The notes under the pieces are model-generated. The model worked only from the letters and a program-made list of their open reading frames with translations, was not told the DNA's origin and searched no databases. This document shows positions 27,765 to 36,564 of a DNA stretch of 64,000 bases, in pieces. Each line of letters starts with the position of its first letter. The first letter of the stretch is position 1. Location: contig NZ_CP111043.1 in the NCBI RefSeq assembly GCF_026250525.1, positions 4,787,001 through 4,851,000 of the forward strand, written 5' to 3'. This stretch comes from Chondrinema litorale. GTDB taxonomy: Bacteria > Bacteroidota > Bacteroidia > Cytophagales > Flammeovirgaceae. Both the position numbers and the translations under genes were made by a program.

Positions 27765-28853
27765 TAGGACTTACGCAATATTAAATTTCTCTAGCAAAAA
27801 TGCTCAAGATTTGAGAGATTGTTTTTTTTAATACTAATTTATATGGATAAATCTCTGTACATATCATATCTTCTCCATACTCACGGGAATTATACCTGTA
27901 CCCACATGGCAGCCCATTCTATGGATGTCAGTCATGACCAAGTCACACGTTTTCTAGCCCATTCTAAATTTACCTCTTCCGACCTGTGGGATATTGTCAA
28001 GGGCCATCTCCAAGATAGCGCAGACTCATTTATCCTTGTCGATGACAGTGTTCAGGCAAAGAGGTATTCCCGGTATATAGAATTGGCCAAAAGGCAGTAC
28101 TCAGGCAATGAGCATGGCCTAGTCAATGGGATCAATCTGGTAAACATGGTACACAGCAATGGCATTGATGGGGATTACTATCCTATCGATTACCGAATCT
28201 ACCACCCAGAAACGGATAAGAAGACCAAGAATGACCATTTCCAGGAGATGTTCACCCGAATGACCATGCGTAAAGACCTGAAAGCCAAAAAGATACTTTT
28301 TGACAGCTGGTATGCTTCCATGGACAACCTTAAGCTTGTGCACAGAAGCGGCTGGACATTCTTCACTACCCTGAAGAGCAACCGCCAAGTCAGCCTATCC
28401 AGAGACACAGGGATGCAGGCTGTGGGCACAGTCGAGCTTTCCGGTAGGCAACTGCTGGAAGGCGTACAGGTCAAACTCAAAAAATACCCTTACCCCGTCA
28501 AATTATTCAAGATAGTCTCCCTAAACGGGGACATTGAATGGGTGATCACAAATGATCTATCGGACAGGATGAATGTATTTGAGGCCGAAAACGAATCCCA
28601 GATCAGATGGCAGATTGAGCAGTTCCACAGGGAATACAAACAGCTTACAGGCTCTGAGAAGTGCCAATGCCGAAAGGCAATCTCCCAGAGGAACCATCTA
28701 GCTTGCTGCTACCAGGCTTGGATAGGGCTGAAACTCCTTGCAAAACAGTTGAAAACAACACTCTATCAAATCAAAGTACTTCCGTTCAGCAACTATCTTA
28801 AACAGATTCTTGCTAATCCTATTATCATTTTTAACTTAAATGCGTAAGTCCTA
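27765..28853 (+). mobile_element. Insertion sequence of 1,089 bp (IS4/IS701-like)
   Basis: Bounded by TAGGACTTACGCA (27765-27777) and its exact complement TGCGTAAGTCCTA (28841-28853), with further partial matching inward, and flanked by 5-bp direct repeats. It holds one transposase gene. The element is visibly richer in G and C than the host genes around it, with more C-ending codons, consistent with recent arrival. It is intact and may be mobile. Confidence 0.9.
27843..28847 (+). CDS. DDE transposase, IS4/IS701-like
   Basis: About 334 residues from the ATG at 27843; an earlier TTG at 27819 is in frame but poor. The three acidic residues appear as D in VDDSVQ, D in LFDSWYAS and E in QIRWQIEQFHREYKQLTG, and the last gives the IS4-type Y-x2-R/E arrangement. 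N-terminal VSHDQVTRFL is typical of the IS701-like group in Bacteroidota. The stop codon lies inside the right inverted repeat. No second reading frame or frameshift is needed. Confidence 0.9.
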   Translation: MDKSLYISYLLHTHGNYTCTHMAAHSMDVSHDQVTRFLAHSKFTSSDLWDIVKGHLQDSADSFILVDDSVQAKRYSRYIELAKRQYSGNEHGLVNGINLVNMVHSNGIDGDYYPIDYRIYHPETDKKTKNDHFQEMFTRMTMRKDLKAKKILFDSWYASMDNLKLVHRSGWTFFTTLKSNRQVSLSRDTGMQAVGTVELSGRQLLEGVQVKLKKYPYPVKLFKIVSLNGDIEWVITNDLSDRMNVFEAENESQIRWQIEQFHREYKQLTGSEKCQCRKAISQRNHLACCYQAWIGLKLLAKQLKTTLYQIKVLPFSNYLKQILANPIIIFNLNA

Positions 28854-28858
28854 ATAAA
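28854..28858. repeat. Target-site duplication, right copy
   Basis: ATAAA directly after the right inverted repeat; the partner of 27760-27764. The sulfatase frame resumes at 28859 with GACAACCCT. Confidence 0.8.
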
Positions 28859-29580
28859 GACAACCCTTTCTTTATTTACCTGCCATACAGCATGCCGCAT
28901 TTGCCCGTATCTGCTCCTGAGAGTTACATCAAAAAAGCCAACAATAATCTATACAGAGCTGTAGTAGAAAACATTGATACAGGTGTCGGTAGCATCTTAA
29001 ATAAATTGGATGAACTACAACTAAAAGAAAACACTTTGGTAATATTTACTTCTGATAATGGCCCTTGGCACAATCTACCAGACAGAATGTTGCAAAAAGG
29101 TGTAGAACGCTGGCATACTGGCTCAACAGGTCCATTGAGTGGTGCAAAAGCAACCACATTTGAAGGTGGGTTTAGAGTGCCGGGAATTATGCGTTGGCCA
29201 GCAGAACTACCAGCAAACAAAGTTTATTCTGAGATGCTTACTACTATGGATTTGTTTGCGACACTTGCCTCTGTTGCAGGAGCTCAAATTCCAGACAGTC
29301 TACAATTAGATGGCTATAATGCCAGAGATTTTTTAAATGGCACATCAACCAATTCTCCTAGAGATACACTCTATTATTTTAGAGTGAAAAATTTAGAAGC
29401 TGTGCGAGTGGGCAATTATAAATACTCAATCAGAAAAAACATTCCAGAGCTTTTCGATTTGGAAAATGATCCGGGAGAAAACTACAACATCATAGAACGA
29501 CATCCTGAAAAAGCAGAGAAGATGCAAGCTTTATTAGAAAAGTTTGCTAGTGAAACAAATGGCATTTTACCCCAATAAAA

Positions 29581-29610
29581 AAACAGGTCGCCTTTATAGG
29601 CGACCTGTTT
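29581..29610. terminator. Bidirectional terminator between sulfatase and the repeat protein
   Basis: AAACAGGTCGCCT (29581-29593) and its perfect complement (29598-29610) form a 13-bp stem with a TTAT loop, A-rich on one side and T-rich on the other. It serves the two convergent genes. Confidence 0.85.
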
Positions 29611-29643
29611 GCATATTACCTATTTATTAAATAAATGTTTGGC

Positions 29644-30861
29644 TTACATCTTTCTGATGTTGATGTCTCCATTCACTGTTTTAATCTTAATTGAATTTTT
29701 TCCGCTACCAGTTTTACCAGTACCAGTTATTTTCTTTCTTGCTCTGCTGCTACTTTCAGAGGTTTCCCAATCACCTTCAGAAATATTCATCTGGAAATCG
29801 GTATTGATTTTATAATCTCTATGTGCATTTCTTGTGATCTCTAGCGTAATATCAAAATCCATATCGAAGTCTGATGGCACATACAATGTTACTTCTCCAC
29901 CAGAAGTAATTAATTCAGCATCATGATCACCATCCCAATCATCTTTCATGTTCACTTTAATATTTCCACCGCTTGTTTTAGCTTCTACTTTACCATCTAT
30001 CTCTTTAATTTCGATATTACCACCACTTGTTTTTGCTACTATAAATTTACGCGCTTTGTTTACTGTAATATTTCCACCACTGGTTGCTACAGAACTACCT
30101 TCCATTGCTTTATCAACATTTACGTTACCTCCACTAGTTGCTGCTTTGCCACTAATTTCAGCATCGGCCAAAACAATGTTACCACCACTAGTCGATACAT
30201 CTAAATCACCTTTTGTTGCATTTACTTTAATACTACCACCACTTGTAGCTGCTTTACCGTTAATCTCAGATTTGCTAACTGTAATATTGCCACCGCTGGT
30301 AGTTAAATCGAAATCACCTTTCATCGCTTCCACAATCACATTGCCACCACTTGTAACTACTCTACCACCTCCAGATATGTCTGATAAATCTAAATTACCA
30401 CCGCTTGTTACTAAATTGATAGAACCGCTTAATTTTTCAGCATCTATATTTCCTCCAGAAGTAACTCCTTTTAGTTTTCCAGAAACTCCTGTAATATCTA
30501 CATTTCCACCTGATGTAGTAGCATCAAGATCAAATTGAGATGGTACATAAACTTTAAATTCTGTTTTTCCATTATTACTCCATTTCCATCTATTACTACC
30601 CTTTTTTTCTGCCTCAATTGTTACATTACCATTTTCTTCTTTTATATCAAAAGATACTTCGTTATCGTCGAAATTATGCCAAATACTTACGTCAACCTCA
30701 TTTTTATCCCAACCAACTATAATTACATTACCACCAACTTCAGATGATAGACTGAGTTTTTTGCCTTTACTTGATGTAAATTGTTTTGATATTTCTTGAG
30801 CAAGAGCCCACTGAGAAGCTGCAAAAAACATTAACAAGGTAAAAATTGTATTTCTTTTCAT
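29644..30861 (-). CDS. DUF4097 family exported beta-solenoid repeat protein
   Basis: 405 residues with a signal peptide (1-21, ending ALAQ). From about residue 115 to 325 it has 12 repeats of a TSGGN(V/I/L) turn every 16-22 residues, alternating with short strands, which should stack as a right-handed beta-solenoid. The repeat core is the DUF4097 beta-strand region common in Bacteroidota. The C-terminal part (PSDFDMDFDITLEITRNAH) departs from the repeat and ends GDINIRKM. The function is unknown; an extracytoplasmic scaffold or adhesin is plausible. It is monocistronic. Confidence 0.85.
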   Translation of the reverse strand: MKRNTIFTLLMFFAASQWALAQEISKQFTSSKGKKLSLSSEVGGNVIIVGWDKNEVDVSIWHNFDDNEVSFDIKEENGNVTIEAEKKGSNRWKWSNNGKTEFKVYVPSQFDLDATTSGGNVDITGVSGKLKGVTSGGNIDAEKLSGSINLVTSGGNLDLSDISGGGRVVTSGGNVIVEAMKGDFDLTTSGGNITVSKSEINGKAATSGGSIKVNATKGDLDVSTSGGNIVLADAEISGKAATSGGNVNVDKAMEGSSVATSGGNITVNKARKFIVAKTSGGNIEIKEIDGKVEAKTSGGNIKVNMKDDWDGDHDAELITSGGEVTLYVPSDFDMDFDITLEITRNAHRDYKINTDFQMNISEGDWETSESSSRARKKITGTGKTGSGKNSIKIKTVNGDINIRKM

Positions 30862-31064
30862 TTCTTCTGTTTTTATGATTCACTATAAAAGACATGGCTA
30901 GTTGCATAATGGATGCACCATTTAAACAAAATTTCAACCTTTTGTAAATAAATCAGAAATTGGCTACCCCTGCTGCAAAGTATATAGTTTGCTATTGTTA
31001 AGAAGCTACATTCAAATTTGCCCGAAATATTACCGTTTCTTAGTGAAACGCTAAATACATTGTT

Positions 31065-31484
31065 ATGGAAATAATACTTGATAAACCTTACGCGAAAATA
31101 TCTCACGACATAGCAAATGAAGTATTCTTCCTCCAGTTTGAGGGTAATATTTCTGATACAGATTATAAAGATGTTTGGGAAGTGTTACTCCAAAATGGCA
31201 AAGCTTGTGATCTAAAAAAACTCATTATTGATCAACGAAAGATAGGAAAAGTGAGCATGACAGCCAGAGCATGGTATTTAATGAACTGGATCCCGAGAGC
31301 TAAGAAAGGTGTAAATAATAACTGTAATGTTGCCATCATTTCTTCTTCGTATGTTGCCAACAAAGTTGGGATTAATTATCTGGTAAATGGAGTTAAAAAG
31401 TTTACTTCTTTTAATGTGAAATTTGTTTTGAGTAAAGCTGAAGGTGAAGACTGGTTTAAAGAAATAGCAAGTCATGCTGCTTGA
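31065..31484 (+). CDS. STAS/SpoIIAA-like domain protein
   Basis: 139 residues, cytoplasmic. Strand-helix pattern (NEVFFLQFEGNISDTDYKDVWEVLL, then LKKLIIDQRKIGKV, then NVAIISSSYVANK) resembles the SpoIIAA-like/STAS fold seen in many small Bacteroidota proteins of this length. There is no conserved phosphorylatable Ser in the usual place that I can point to. The role is unknown. It is followed by an intrinsic terminator. Confidence 0.7.
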   Translation: MEIILDKPYAKISHDIANEVFFLQFEGNISDTDYKDVWEVLLQNGKACDLKKLIIDQRKIGKVSMTARAWYLMNWIPRAKKGVNNNCNVAIISSSYVANKVGINYLVNGVKKFTSFNVKFVLSKAEGEDWFKEIASHAA

Positions 31485-31516
31485 TAAAAAAGTGTTAAAA
31501 CTATTTATAATACTTT

Positions 31517-31547
31517 AGGAAATCTGTCATTAGATTTCCTTTTTTTA
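31517..31547 (+). terminator. Intrinsic terminator after the STAS-like gene
   Basis: AGGAAATCT (31517-31525) and AGATTTCCT (31532-31540) form a 9-bp stem with a 6-nt loop followed by seven T. Confidence 0.85.
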
Positions 31548-31640
31548 TATTTGAGCCTTCAATATGTTAACCAGCAATTACTATTTAAGTAGCAAAATTT
31601 ATACAGGCTGGTTCAAATACCTTTTAACACTTTAACATTG

Positions 31641-32840
31641 ATGAAAAACTCATTTTTATATATTTTTTTATTTCTGCCTTTTATTGTTGCTTCTTGCACT
31701 AATAACCAACAAGCTGAAGATACAAGTTTAGAAGATGCTCTAAGCAAAATTAAGAAAGAGATTGTAGCCGATAAACGTGTCGCTATTTTAGAATTAGAGC
31801 ATGAGTACAAAGATGGAAAGCTACAGATAACAGGAAAAAGTGATGTAGATGGTGCACAAAATCAAGTTGAAAGTCTTTTAGAAAAAGAAAATATAACAGC
31901 AGATATAAACATCCAATCGCTACCAGATACAGAAGTACTCGAAAATAAAACCCATGCAGTGGTAAACATTTCAGTTGCTAACATTAGAAGTCAACCGAAA
32001 CACTCTGGTGAGCTAGCTACTCAGGCAACTCTCGGAACGCCTTTAAAAGTTTTAGAAAAAGAAGACAACTGGTATAGAGTACAAACTCCCGACAAGTATA
32101 TTTCTTGGGTAGACGCTGGTGGAATTATTTTAATGAATGATGAAGAATACAACAATTGGATAAAAAGTAAAAAGCTGATTTTTCTACAGCCAGTTGGAAA
32201 TGCTTTTGTATCGCCTAAAAACGAAGAGTTAGTTTCTGATTTAGTTGGTGGAGACATTTTAAAATACGAAGGAGAAGATAATGGATACTATCAGATTTCT
32301 TTTCCAGATGGCAGACTGGGATACATAGAAAAAACAGCAACAGAATTTTACGATCAATGGATTGGCAAATTAAACCCTGAACAATACGATTTGATAAGTG
32401 TAAGTAAAAAAATGATGGGAACTCCATATTTATGGGGAGGCACTTCATTTAAAGGAGTTGATTGTAGTGGTTTTACCAAAACTATTTATTTTATGAATGG
32501 AATGGTAATTCCAAGAGATGCCTCTCAACAAGTGCATGCTGGAATACCCGTTGATACTTCAGCAGGTTTTGAAAATCTTGTTCCTGGAGATCTGTTATTT
32601 TTTGGCAGAAAAGCTACTGATGACCAAACTGAAAAGGTTGTACATGTAGCCATGTGGTTAGGAAATAATGAGTTTATCCATGCTTCAGGAAGAGTAAGAG
32701 TAAACTCATTTGATCCAAATGCAGATAACTATAATGAATATGAACTCAACAGGTTTTTAAGAGCTAGAAGAATTTTAAATCAACCTGCAGAAAAAGTGAT
32801 TAAACTAAAAGATGTGGCATTATTTCAGCAGGCAAATTAA
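31641..32840 (+). CDS. SH3-domain NlpC/P60 peptidoglycan endopeptidase, lipoprotein
   Basis: 399 residues from the ATG at 31641. A lipoprotein signal ends at VASC with Cys19. Residues about 45-95 may be a BON-like domain. Residues 105-165 are a bacterial SH3 domain (VVNISVANIRSQPKHSGE), 180-235 a second SH3-like region, and 250-380 the NlpC/P60 catalytic domain. The triad is C275 in DCSGF, H335 in VVHVAMW and H347 in FIHASG. It resembles gamma-D-glutamyl-diamino-acid peptidases that trim or recycle murein peptides. It would sit on a membrane facing the periplasm. A LysM-caspase gene follows 110 bp later. Confidence 0.92.
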   Translation: MKNSFLYIFLFLPFIVASCTNNQQAEDTSLEDALSKIKKEIVADKRVAILELEHEYKDGKLQITGKSDVDGAQNQVESLLEKENITADINIQSLPDTEVLENKTHAVVNISVANIRSQPKHSGELATQATLGTPLKVLEKEDNWYRVQTPDKYISWVDAGGIILMNDEEYNNWIKSKKLIFLQPVGNAFVSPKNEELVSDLVGGDILKYEGEDNGYYQISFPDGRLGYIEKTATEFYDQWIGKLNPEQYDLISVSKKMMGTPYLWGGTSFKGVDCSGFTKTIYFMNGMVIPRDASQQVHAGIPVDTSAGFENLVPGDLLFFGRKATDDQTEKVVHVAMWLGNNEFIHASGRVRVNSFDPNADNYNEYELNRFLRARRILNQPAEKVIKLKDVALFQQAN

Positions 32841-32950
32841 TTAAGATTCCAATCAAAATATCCATTTTTTAGTAATTTTCATTATTTTTCAAGTAATTAA
32901 ACCAAGTGTATTTTTTGTTGTCCAACTTTTTTTAATTGACAAGGTCATTC

Positions 32951-34180
32951 ATGAAAACACTTATAATTTTCTTTCTAGGCTGTTTTATTTATTTGCAAGC
33001 AAACGCACAGCAATTAGTAAATGTGTATCATACTGTGAGGAGAGGTGAAACATTATTTAGCATCTCTAACCTTTACAAAACTGATATATCAGAAATTAGG
33101 TCTCTAAATAAGCTCCCATTAAGGCATAGATTAAAAATTGGAGAAAAACTAATCGTAAAACGAGTAAAAAGCAATAAACCAAGAAAGATCGCCAAACTGT
33201 ATAAAATACATGCAAACGATAATTACCGCAAAATAGAAGAAAGACAAAAAACTGACCTTCCTGAAGAAAAAGAAATTGCAGAAGAAGAAAAGATAGCTGA
33301 GGAAAGTATTACAGAAGAAGCTATAGAAGAGATCGCAAAAGAAGAGGAAGTAATTGCTAAAGAAATTAGTCAATCAGATGTAGATATCAATATTCCAGAA
33401 ACTGGCATTACCAATACAAATGCAATAGCAGTTATTATCGGAAATAAAAACTATCAGATCGATGATATTCCAGAAGTGACTTATGCTTTGAATGATGCGC
33501 AAACCATCAAAAATTATTTAATAAAATCACTAGGTTATAAAGAAGGTAACATCATTTATGTAGAAGATGCTACTCAGGCAAACTTCTTTAGTTTATTCGG
33601 AAACGAGAATACTGCGAAAGGTAAACTTTATAATTATGTAAGACCTAATGAATCTGATGTATTTATCTATTACAGTGGACATGGTGGCCCCGATCCAGAA
33701 TCTAAGAAAGGATTTTTTATACCTACAGATTGTGATCCTTCGCTGGTTGCATTAAATGGTTATAGTCTCGACCTATTTTATAAAAACTTAGAACAACTGC
33801 CATACAAGTCTTTAACTGTTGTGATTGATGCTTGCTTTAGTGGCGTTTCTGAAGGTGGTGCTTTACTTAAAAATATGTCGCCAGTTTTTATTGATGCTAA
33901 AAGTAGCTTAATTAACGACGAAAAAGCTATTGTTTTTAGTTCTGCGGCAAACGACCAAGTATCTTCTTGGTATCCAGAAAAATCGCATTCATTATTTACA
34001 TACTTCTTCTTAAAAGGTTTACAAGGAGTAGCTAATAGCAATAGCGACAAAGAACTTAGCTTACAAGAAATTAGAAGTTACCTTAACGAAGAAGTACCCT
34101 ATTGGGCAAGAAGATTACACAGTAGAGAGCAAAATCCAGAAGTTTGGGGAAGCGATCAAAACATACTGATAAAATATTAA
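32951..34180 (+). CDS. LysM-caspase (C14) protease, exported
   Basis: 409 residues from the ATG at 32951. The signal peptide (1-20) ends ANAQ. A LysM domain (about 24-70, HTVRRGETLFSISNLYKT) should bind peptidoglycan. A Glu-rich, probably disordered linker (103-140) leads to a caspase-like domain from about 155. The catalytic dyad is H244 in YYSGHGG and C295 in DACFSG. Prokaryotic relatives (orthocaspases) cleave after Arg or Lys; the substrate here is unknown. The next gene begins 7 bp after the stop. A close paralogue of the catalytic region is at 58142-59467. Confidence 0.92.
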   Translation: MKTLIIFFLGCFIYLQANAQQLVNVYHTVRRGETLFSISNLYKTDISEIRSLNKLPLRHRLKIGEKLIVKRVKSNKPRKIAKLYKIHANDNYRKIEERQKTDLPEEKEIAEEEKIAEESITEEAIEEIAKEEEVIAKEISQSDVDINIPETGITNTNAIAVIIGNKNYQIDDIPEVTYALNDAQTIKNYLIKSLGYKEGNIIYVEDATQANFFSLFGNENTAKGKLYNYVRPNESDVFIYYSGHGGPDPESKKGFFIPTDCDPSLVALNGYSLDLFYKNLEQLPYKSLTVVIDACFSGVSEGGALLKNMSPVFIDAKSSLINDEKAIVFSSAANDQVSSWYPEKSHSLFTYFFLKGLQGVANSNSDKELSLQEIRSYLNEEVPYWARRLHSREQNPEVWGSDQNILIKY

Positions 34181-34187
34181 CTGAATC

Positions 34188-35504
34188 ATGAATTTCATCA
34201 ACATCAATAAAAAAGTAGCTTGGCTCATATTCATTATATGGATATTGAATTCTGCTTTTTTACTTTTTACACTTTTTAAAGGGCAAGAAGATAAACCAGA
34301 AAAGAAGATTAAAAAAAGCGTAAAGTTTGCTGAGAAAGATGAACTTGATACAGCTCCCTCTCCTAGTAAAAGAAAAAAGAACAACACACTACCTGTTACT
34401 ATTAAGAAACCTGTAGATTTAGCATTAGTCGAAAGTAAAAACCTCAAAGCTGGCCAAGGAGTAAAATCGGTTGTTTTCGGACAAGACGATGAGTTTCTAT
34501 ACTCCATGAACTTGGAAGAAATGTCTATTTCTGAATTTAGCCGAGATAAAAAAGAAATTAGTAGAACACTAAAATTCCATCCAACTAAAGCCAAAGGTTA
34601 CAATTATCAAGAAAAGAAATGGTTTACTTCTTTTGCAGAAAAACCTGTTGAAGCCTGTTTTACAAATGGTGGGAAATATATGTGGATTTCTCTGCATAAT
34701 GCTGGTGGAGTTGCTTTGTGGAATATGGAAAAAGACACAATAGCAAATGGTAAAAACTATTTGCAGGCAACATTGGTAGATCATGAAAATGATAAAAGAA
34801 AAAAAATCTCACTCCGATTTTTTGAAACTGGCAAAACACCAAAATTTATCGCAGTCACTCCAGATGAAAGATATCTTTTTGTATCGAACTGGCACGACAA
34901 CAACATTTCAGTTATAGATATTTCCAGTTCCGACTCTGATAATTGGTTTGTAGTACAAAATTTAGATACTGGCTCAGTACCAAGAGGAATGGCGATATCT
35001 CAAGAAGGGAAACTCCTTTACGTAGCCAATATGGGCAGTGGCATTATTACTATTTACGATACTTGGTCTTTTAAAAAGACAAAAGAAATCTATGTGGGAG
35101 CTACTCCTCGCCATTTAATTATAGATAATAATTATTTGTATGTTACCCTTAGCAGCCCAGAAAAATTATTAAAACTCAGCCTCGATAGCCTTAAAATTGT
35201 TGCTTCTGCTAGCACGCTAGACGATCCAAGAACAATTGCTTTTTCGGGAGATAGTAGCATGATTTTTACCACTTGCTATGCCGATAATAAAATTCAGGCT
35301 TTTGATAGAGATAGCCTAAAAGTGATGGGCTCTTGGGATTCTCCCGGCAAACCAGTAGGTATTGATGTATATCAAAAAGATAGTCTTTTGGAAGCTTGGG
35401 TTTGCAATTATACTGGTGCAAGTATTAAAGTATTTACATTTAAAATCACCTTTCAGGAAGAAATTGCCATAATTGAGCCTGTCCTTTCCAGTATTAAAGA
35501 ATAA
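34188..35504 (+). CDS. Membrane-anchored beta-propeller protein (YVTN repeats)
   Basis: 438 residues. A single N-terminal helix (about 10-30) acts as a signal anchor, followed by a Lys-rich linker and a seven-bladed-type propeller. Repeats include FIAVTPDERYLFVSNWHDN, RGMAISQEGKLLYVANMGSG and RTIAFSGDSSMIFTTCYADN, the YncE/YVTN pattern. It would face the periplasm. Lying 7 bp after the LysM-caspase, it is almost certainly translated from the same message, so a role as partner, substrate receptor or regulator of that protease is a reasonable inference. Confidence 0.85.
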   Translation: MNFININKKVAWLIFIIWILNSAFLLFTLFKGQEDKPEKKIKKSVKFAEKDELDTAPSPSKRKKNNTLPVTIKKPVDLALVESKNLKAGQGVKSVVFGQDDEFLYSMNLEEMSISEFSRDKKEISRTLKFHPTKAKGYNYQEKKWFTSFAEKPVEACFTNGGKYMWISLHNAGGVALWNMEKDTIANGKNYLQATLVDHENDKRKKISLRFFETGKTPKFIAVTPDERYLFVSNWHDNNISVIDISSSDSDNWFVVQNLDTGSVPRGMAISQEGKLLYVANMGSGIITIYDTWSFKKTKEIYVGATPRHLIIDNNYLYVTLSSPEKLLKLSLDSLKIVASASTLDDPRTIAFSGDSSMIFTTCYADNKIQAFDRDSLKVMGSWDSPGKPVGIDVYQKDSLLEAWVCNYTGASIKVFTFKITFQEEIAIIEPVLSSIKE

Positions 35505-35541
35505 TCAACTTTAAAAATCTACATTTTCTTTATCCATTTCT

Positions 35542-35549
35542 TAAATTTG
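35542..35549 (+). promoter_or_regulatory. Candidate -7 promoter element for eboAB
   Basis: TAAATTTG fits the Bacteroidota TAnnTTTG element and lies 32 bp before the eboA ATG. The -33 region about 20 bp upstream is T-rich but not a clean TTTG, so the call is tentative. Confidence 0.35.
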
Positions 35550-35580
35550 GATGGAAATCATCATTAAATTCAAATAAACA

Positions 35581-36528
35581 ATGGAAAGTAGATTTCAGGC
35601 AGATATTGATAATTGTATAGATTTTCTCTTAGAATTATTAAACAAGACTGCCGATAACCAAGCCTTAACCTGGTTACAGGAAAAAGTAAAATTAATTAAA
35701 GACAATCCTGCAGAAAGAAATATTTTCATCAACTTCAGCCTTGCCTCACGTTTTTTTTCAAAAGATAAAATCCTGTTATCCAGCGAAGATTTAGAAAAAG
35801 CCCAAACCCTACGCAAAGGATTTAACCCTACTGGTTGGAATGCACTACAAGTAGCGCGAACAATTGTTCTTTTAAACATACCTTATCAAGATTCAGACAA
35901 GCAATTAAAAACCTTAAATCAGCTTTTTGAATCTGCTGATGTTGCTGAACTTGTTACATTGTATGCTGCACTTCCACTTCTGCCAAATCCAGAAATCCAT
36001 GCTAAACGTGCATCAGAAGGTATTAGAACAAACATGACAGTTGTTTTAGATGCGGTTGTACTTAACAATCCATTCTCTGCTGAGTACATGGACGATATCT
36101 CGTGGAATCAGTTAGTGCTAAAAACCATCTTTACAGAAAGACCGGTATTTATGATATCTGGTGCAGATGAAAGAGCTAATGAACGATTAGCACTTACACT
36201 TTCAGATTATGCACACGAAAGATGGGCTGCTGGTAGAAAGGTTACTCCAGAACTTTGGCGTTTTACTGGGCAATTTGCAGAACAAAATCTTTTAAAAGAT
36301 TATAAAATACTATTTGAACAAGGCAGTCAATACGAAAAAGCTGCTGCACTTTTAGCTTGTAAAGAATCCACTACTAATGAAGCTAAAGAATTAGTAAATA
36401 AGTTTGAGAATACGCTAACTAAAAAATTCCAAAACTGGGATGAGTTAGGTAATGCTTATCTTATGGAAAAAGGAGAACTTCCTTCTGGCTACCAACAAGC
36501 AGGAAGTGGTGTTTCCACACAGTATTAA
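35581..36528 (+). CDS. eboA: EboA family protein
   Basis: 315 residues, cytoplasmic, all-helical. Segments RKGFNPTGWNALQVARTIVLL, PNPEIHAKRASEGIRTNMTVVLDAV and LALTLSDYAHERWAAGRKV with the Trp-rich core match the EboA family, whose gene opens the ebo cluster found in Bacteroidetes, cyanobacteria and algal plastids. In cyanobacteria ebo genes are needed to move a scytonemin precursor to the periplasm; the chemistry of EboA is not known. eboB follows 36 bp later. Confidence 0.85.
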   Translation: MESRFQADIDNCIDFLLELLNKTADNQALTWLQEKVKLIKDNPAERNIFINFSLASRFFSKDKILLSSEDLEKAQTLRKGFNPTGWNALQVARTIVLLNIPYQDSDKQLKTLNQLFESADVAELVTLYAALPLLPNPEIHAKRASEGIRTNMTVVLDAVVLNNPFSAEYMDDISWNQLVLKTIFTERPVFMISGADERANERLALTLSDYAHERWAAGRKVTPELWRFTGQFAEQNLLKDYKILFEQGSQYEKAAALLACKESTTNEAKELVNKFENTLTKKFQNWDELGNAYLMEKGELPSGYQQAGSGVSTQY

Positions 36529-36564
36529 AAATATTATTTGTATTTTACTTTAAACTGAAAACTT

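Larger units (their letters stand above)
27150..29578 (+). pseudogene. Sulfatase (lipoprotein), interrupted by an insertion sequence
   Basis: Formylglycine-type sulfatase split into 27150-27764 and 28859-29578. Removing the element plus one ATAAA copy restores one frame of about 444 residues reading DQNKDNPFFIYLPYS across the junction. The 5' part carries a lipobox (FYAC, Cys18), metal-binding FADDMGYGD and the formylglycine motif CTPSR at 78-82. The 3' part has TSDNGPWH and the C-terminal RVGNYKYSIRK region. As it stands, the 5' fragment ends at a TAG supplied by the element. There are no other mutations, so the insertion looks recent. The substrate class cannot be told; algal sulfated polysaccharide is typical for marine relatives. 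Confidence 0.9.

Noticed and set aside
29998..30540. Regular repeats of a CCACCACT-like unit about every 50-65 bp, resembling a CRISPR array
   Set aside because: The repeats are in-frame codons for TSGG turns of the DUF4097 protein, vary in sequence and spacing, and have no unique spacers or cas genes nearby.
30873..31106. 77-codon minus-strand frame between the repeat protein and the STAS-like gene
   Set aside because: It overlaps the STAS-like gene start and has no signal or domain; the intergenic region is better explained as two divergent promoters.
32936..32950. TTG at 32936 as start of the LysM-caspase
   Set aside because: The ATG at 32951 gives a clean signal peptide; the extra five residues add nothing.
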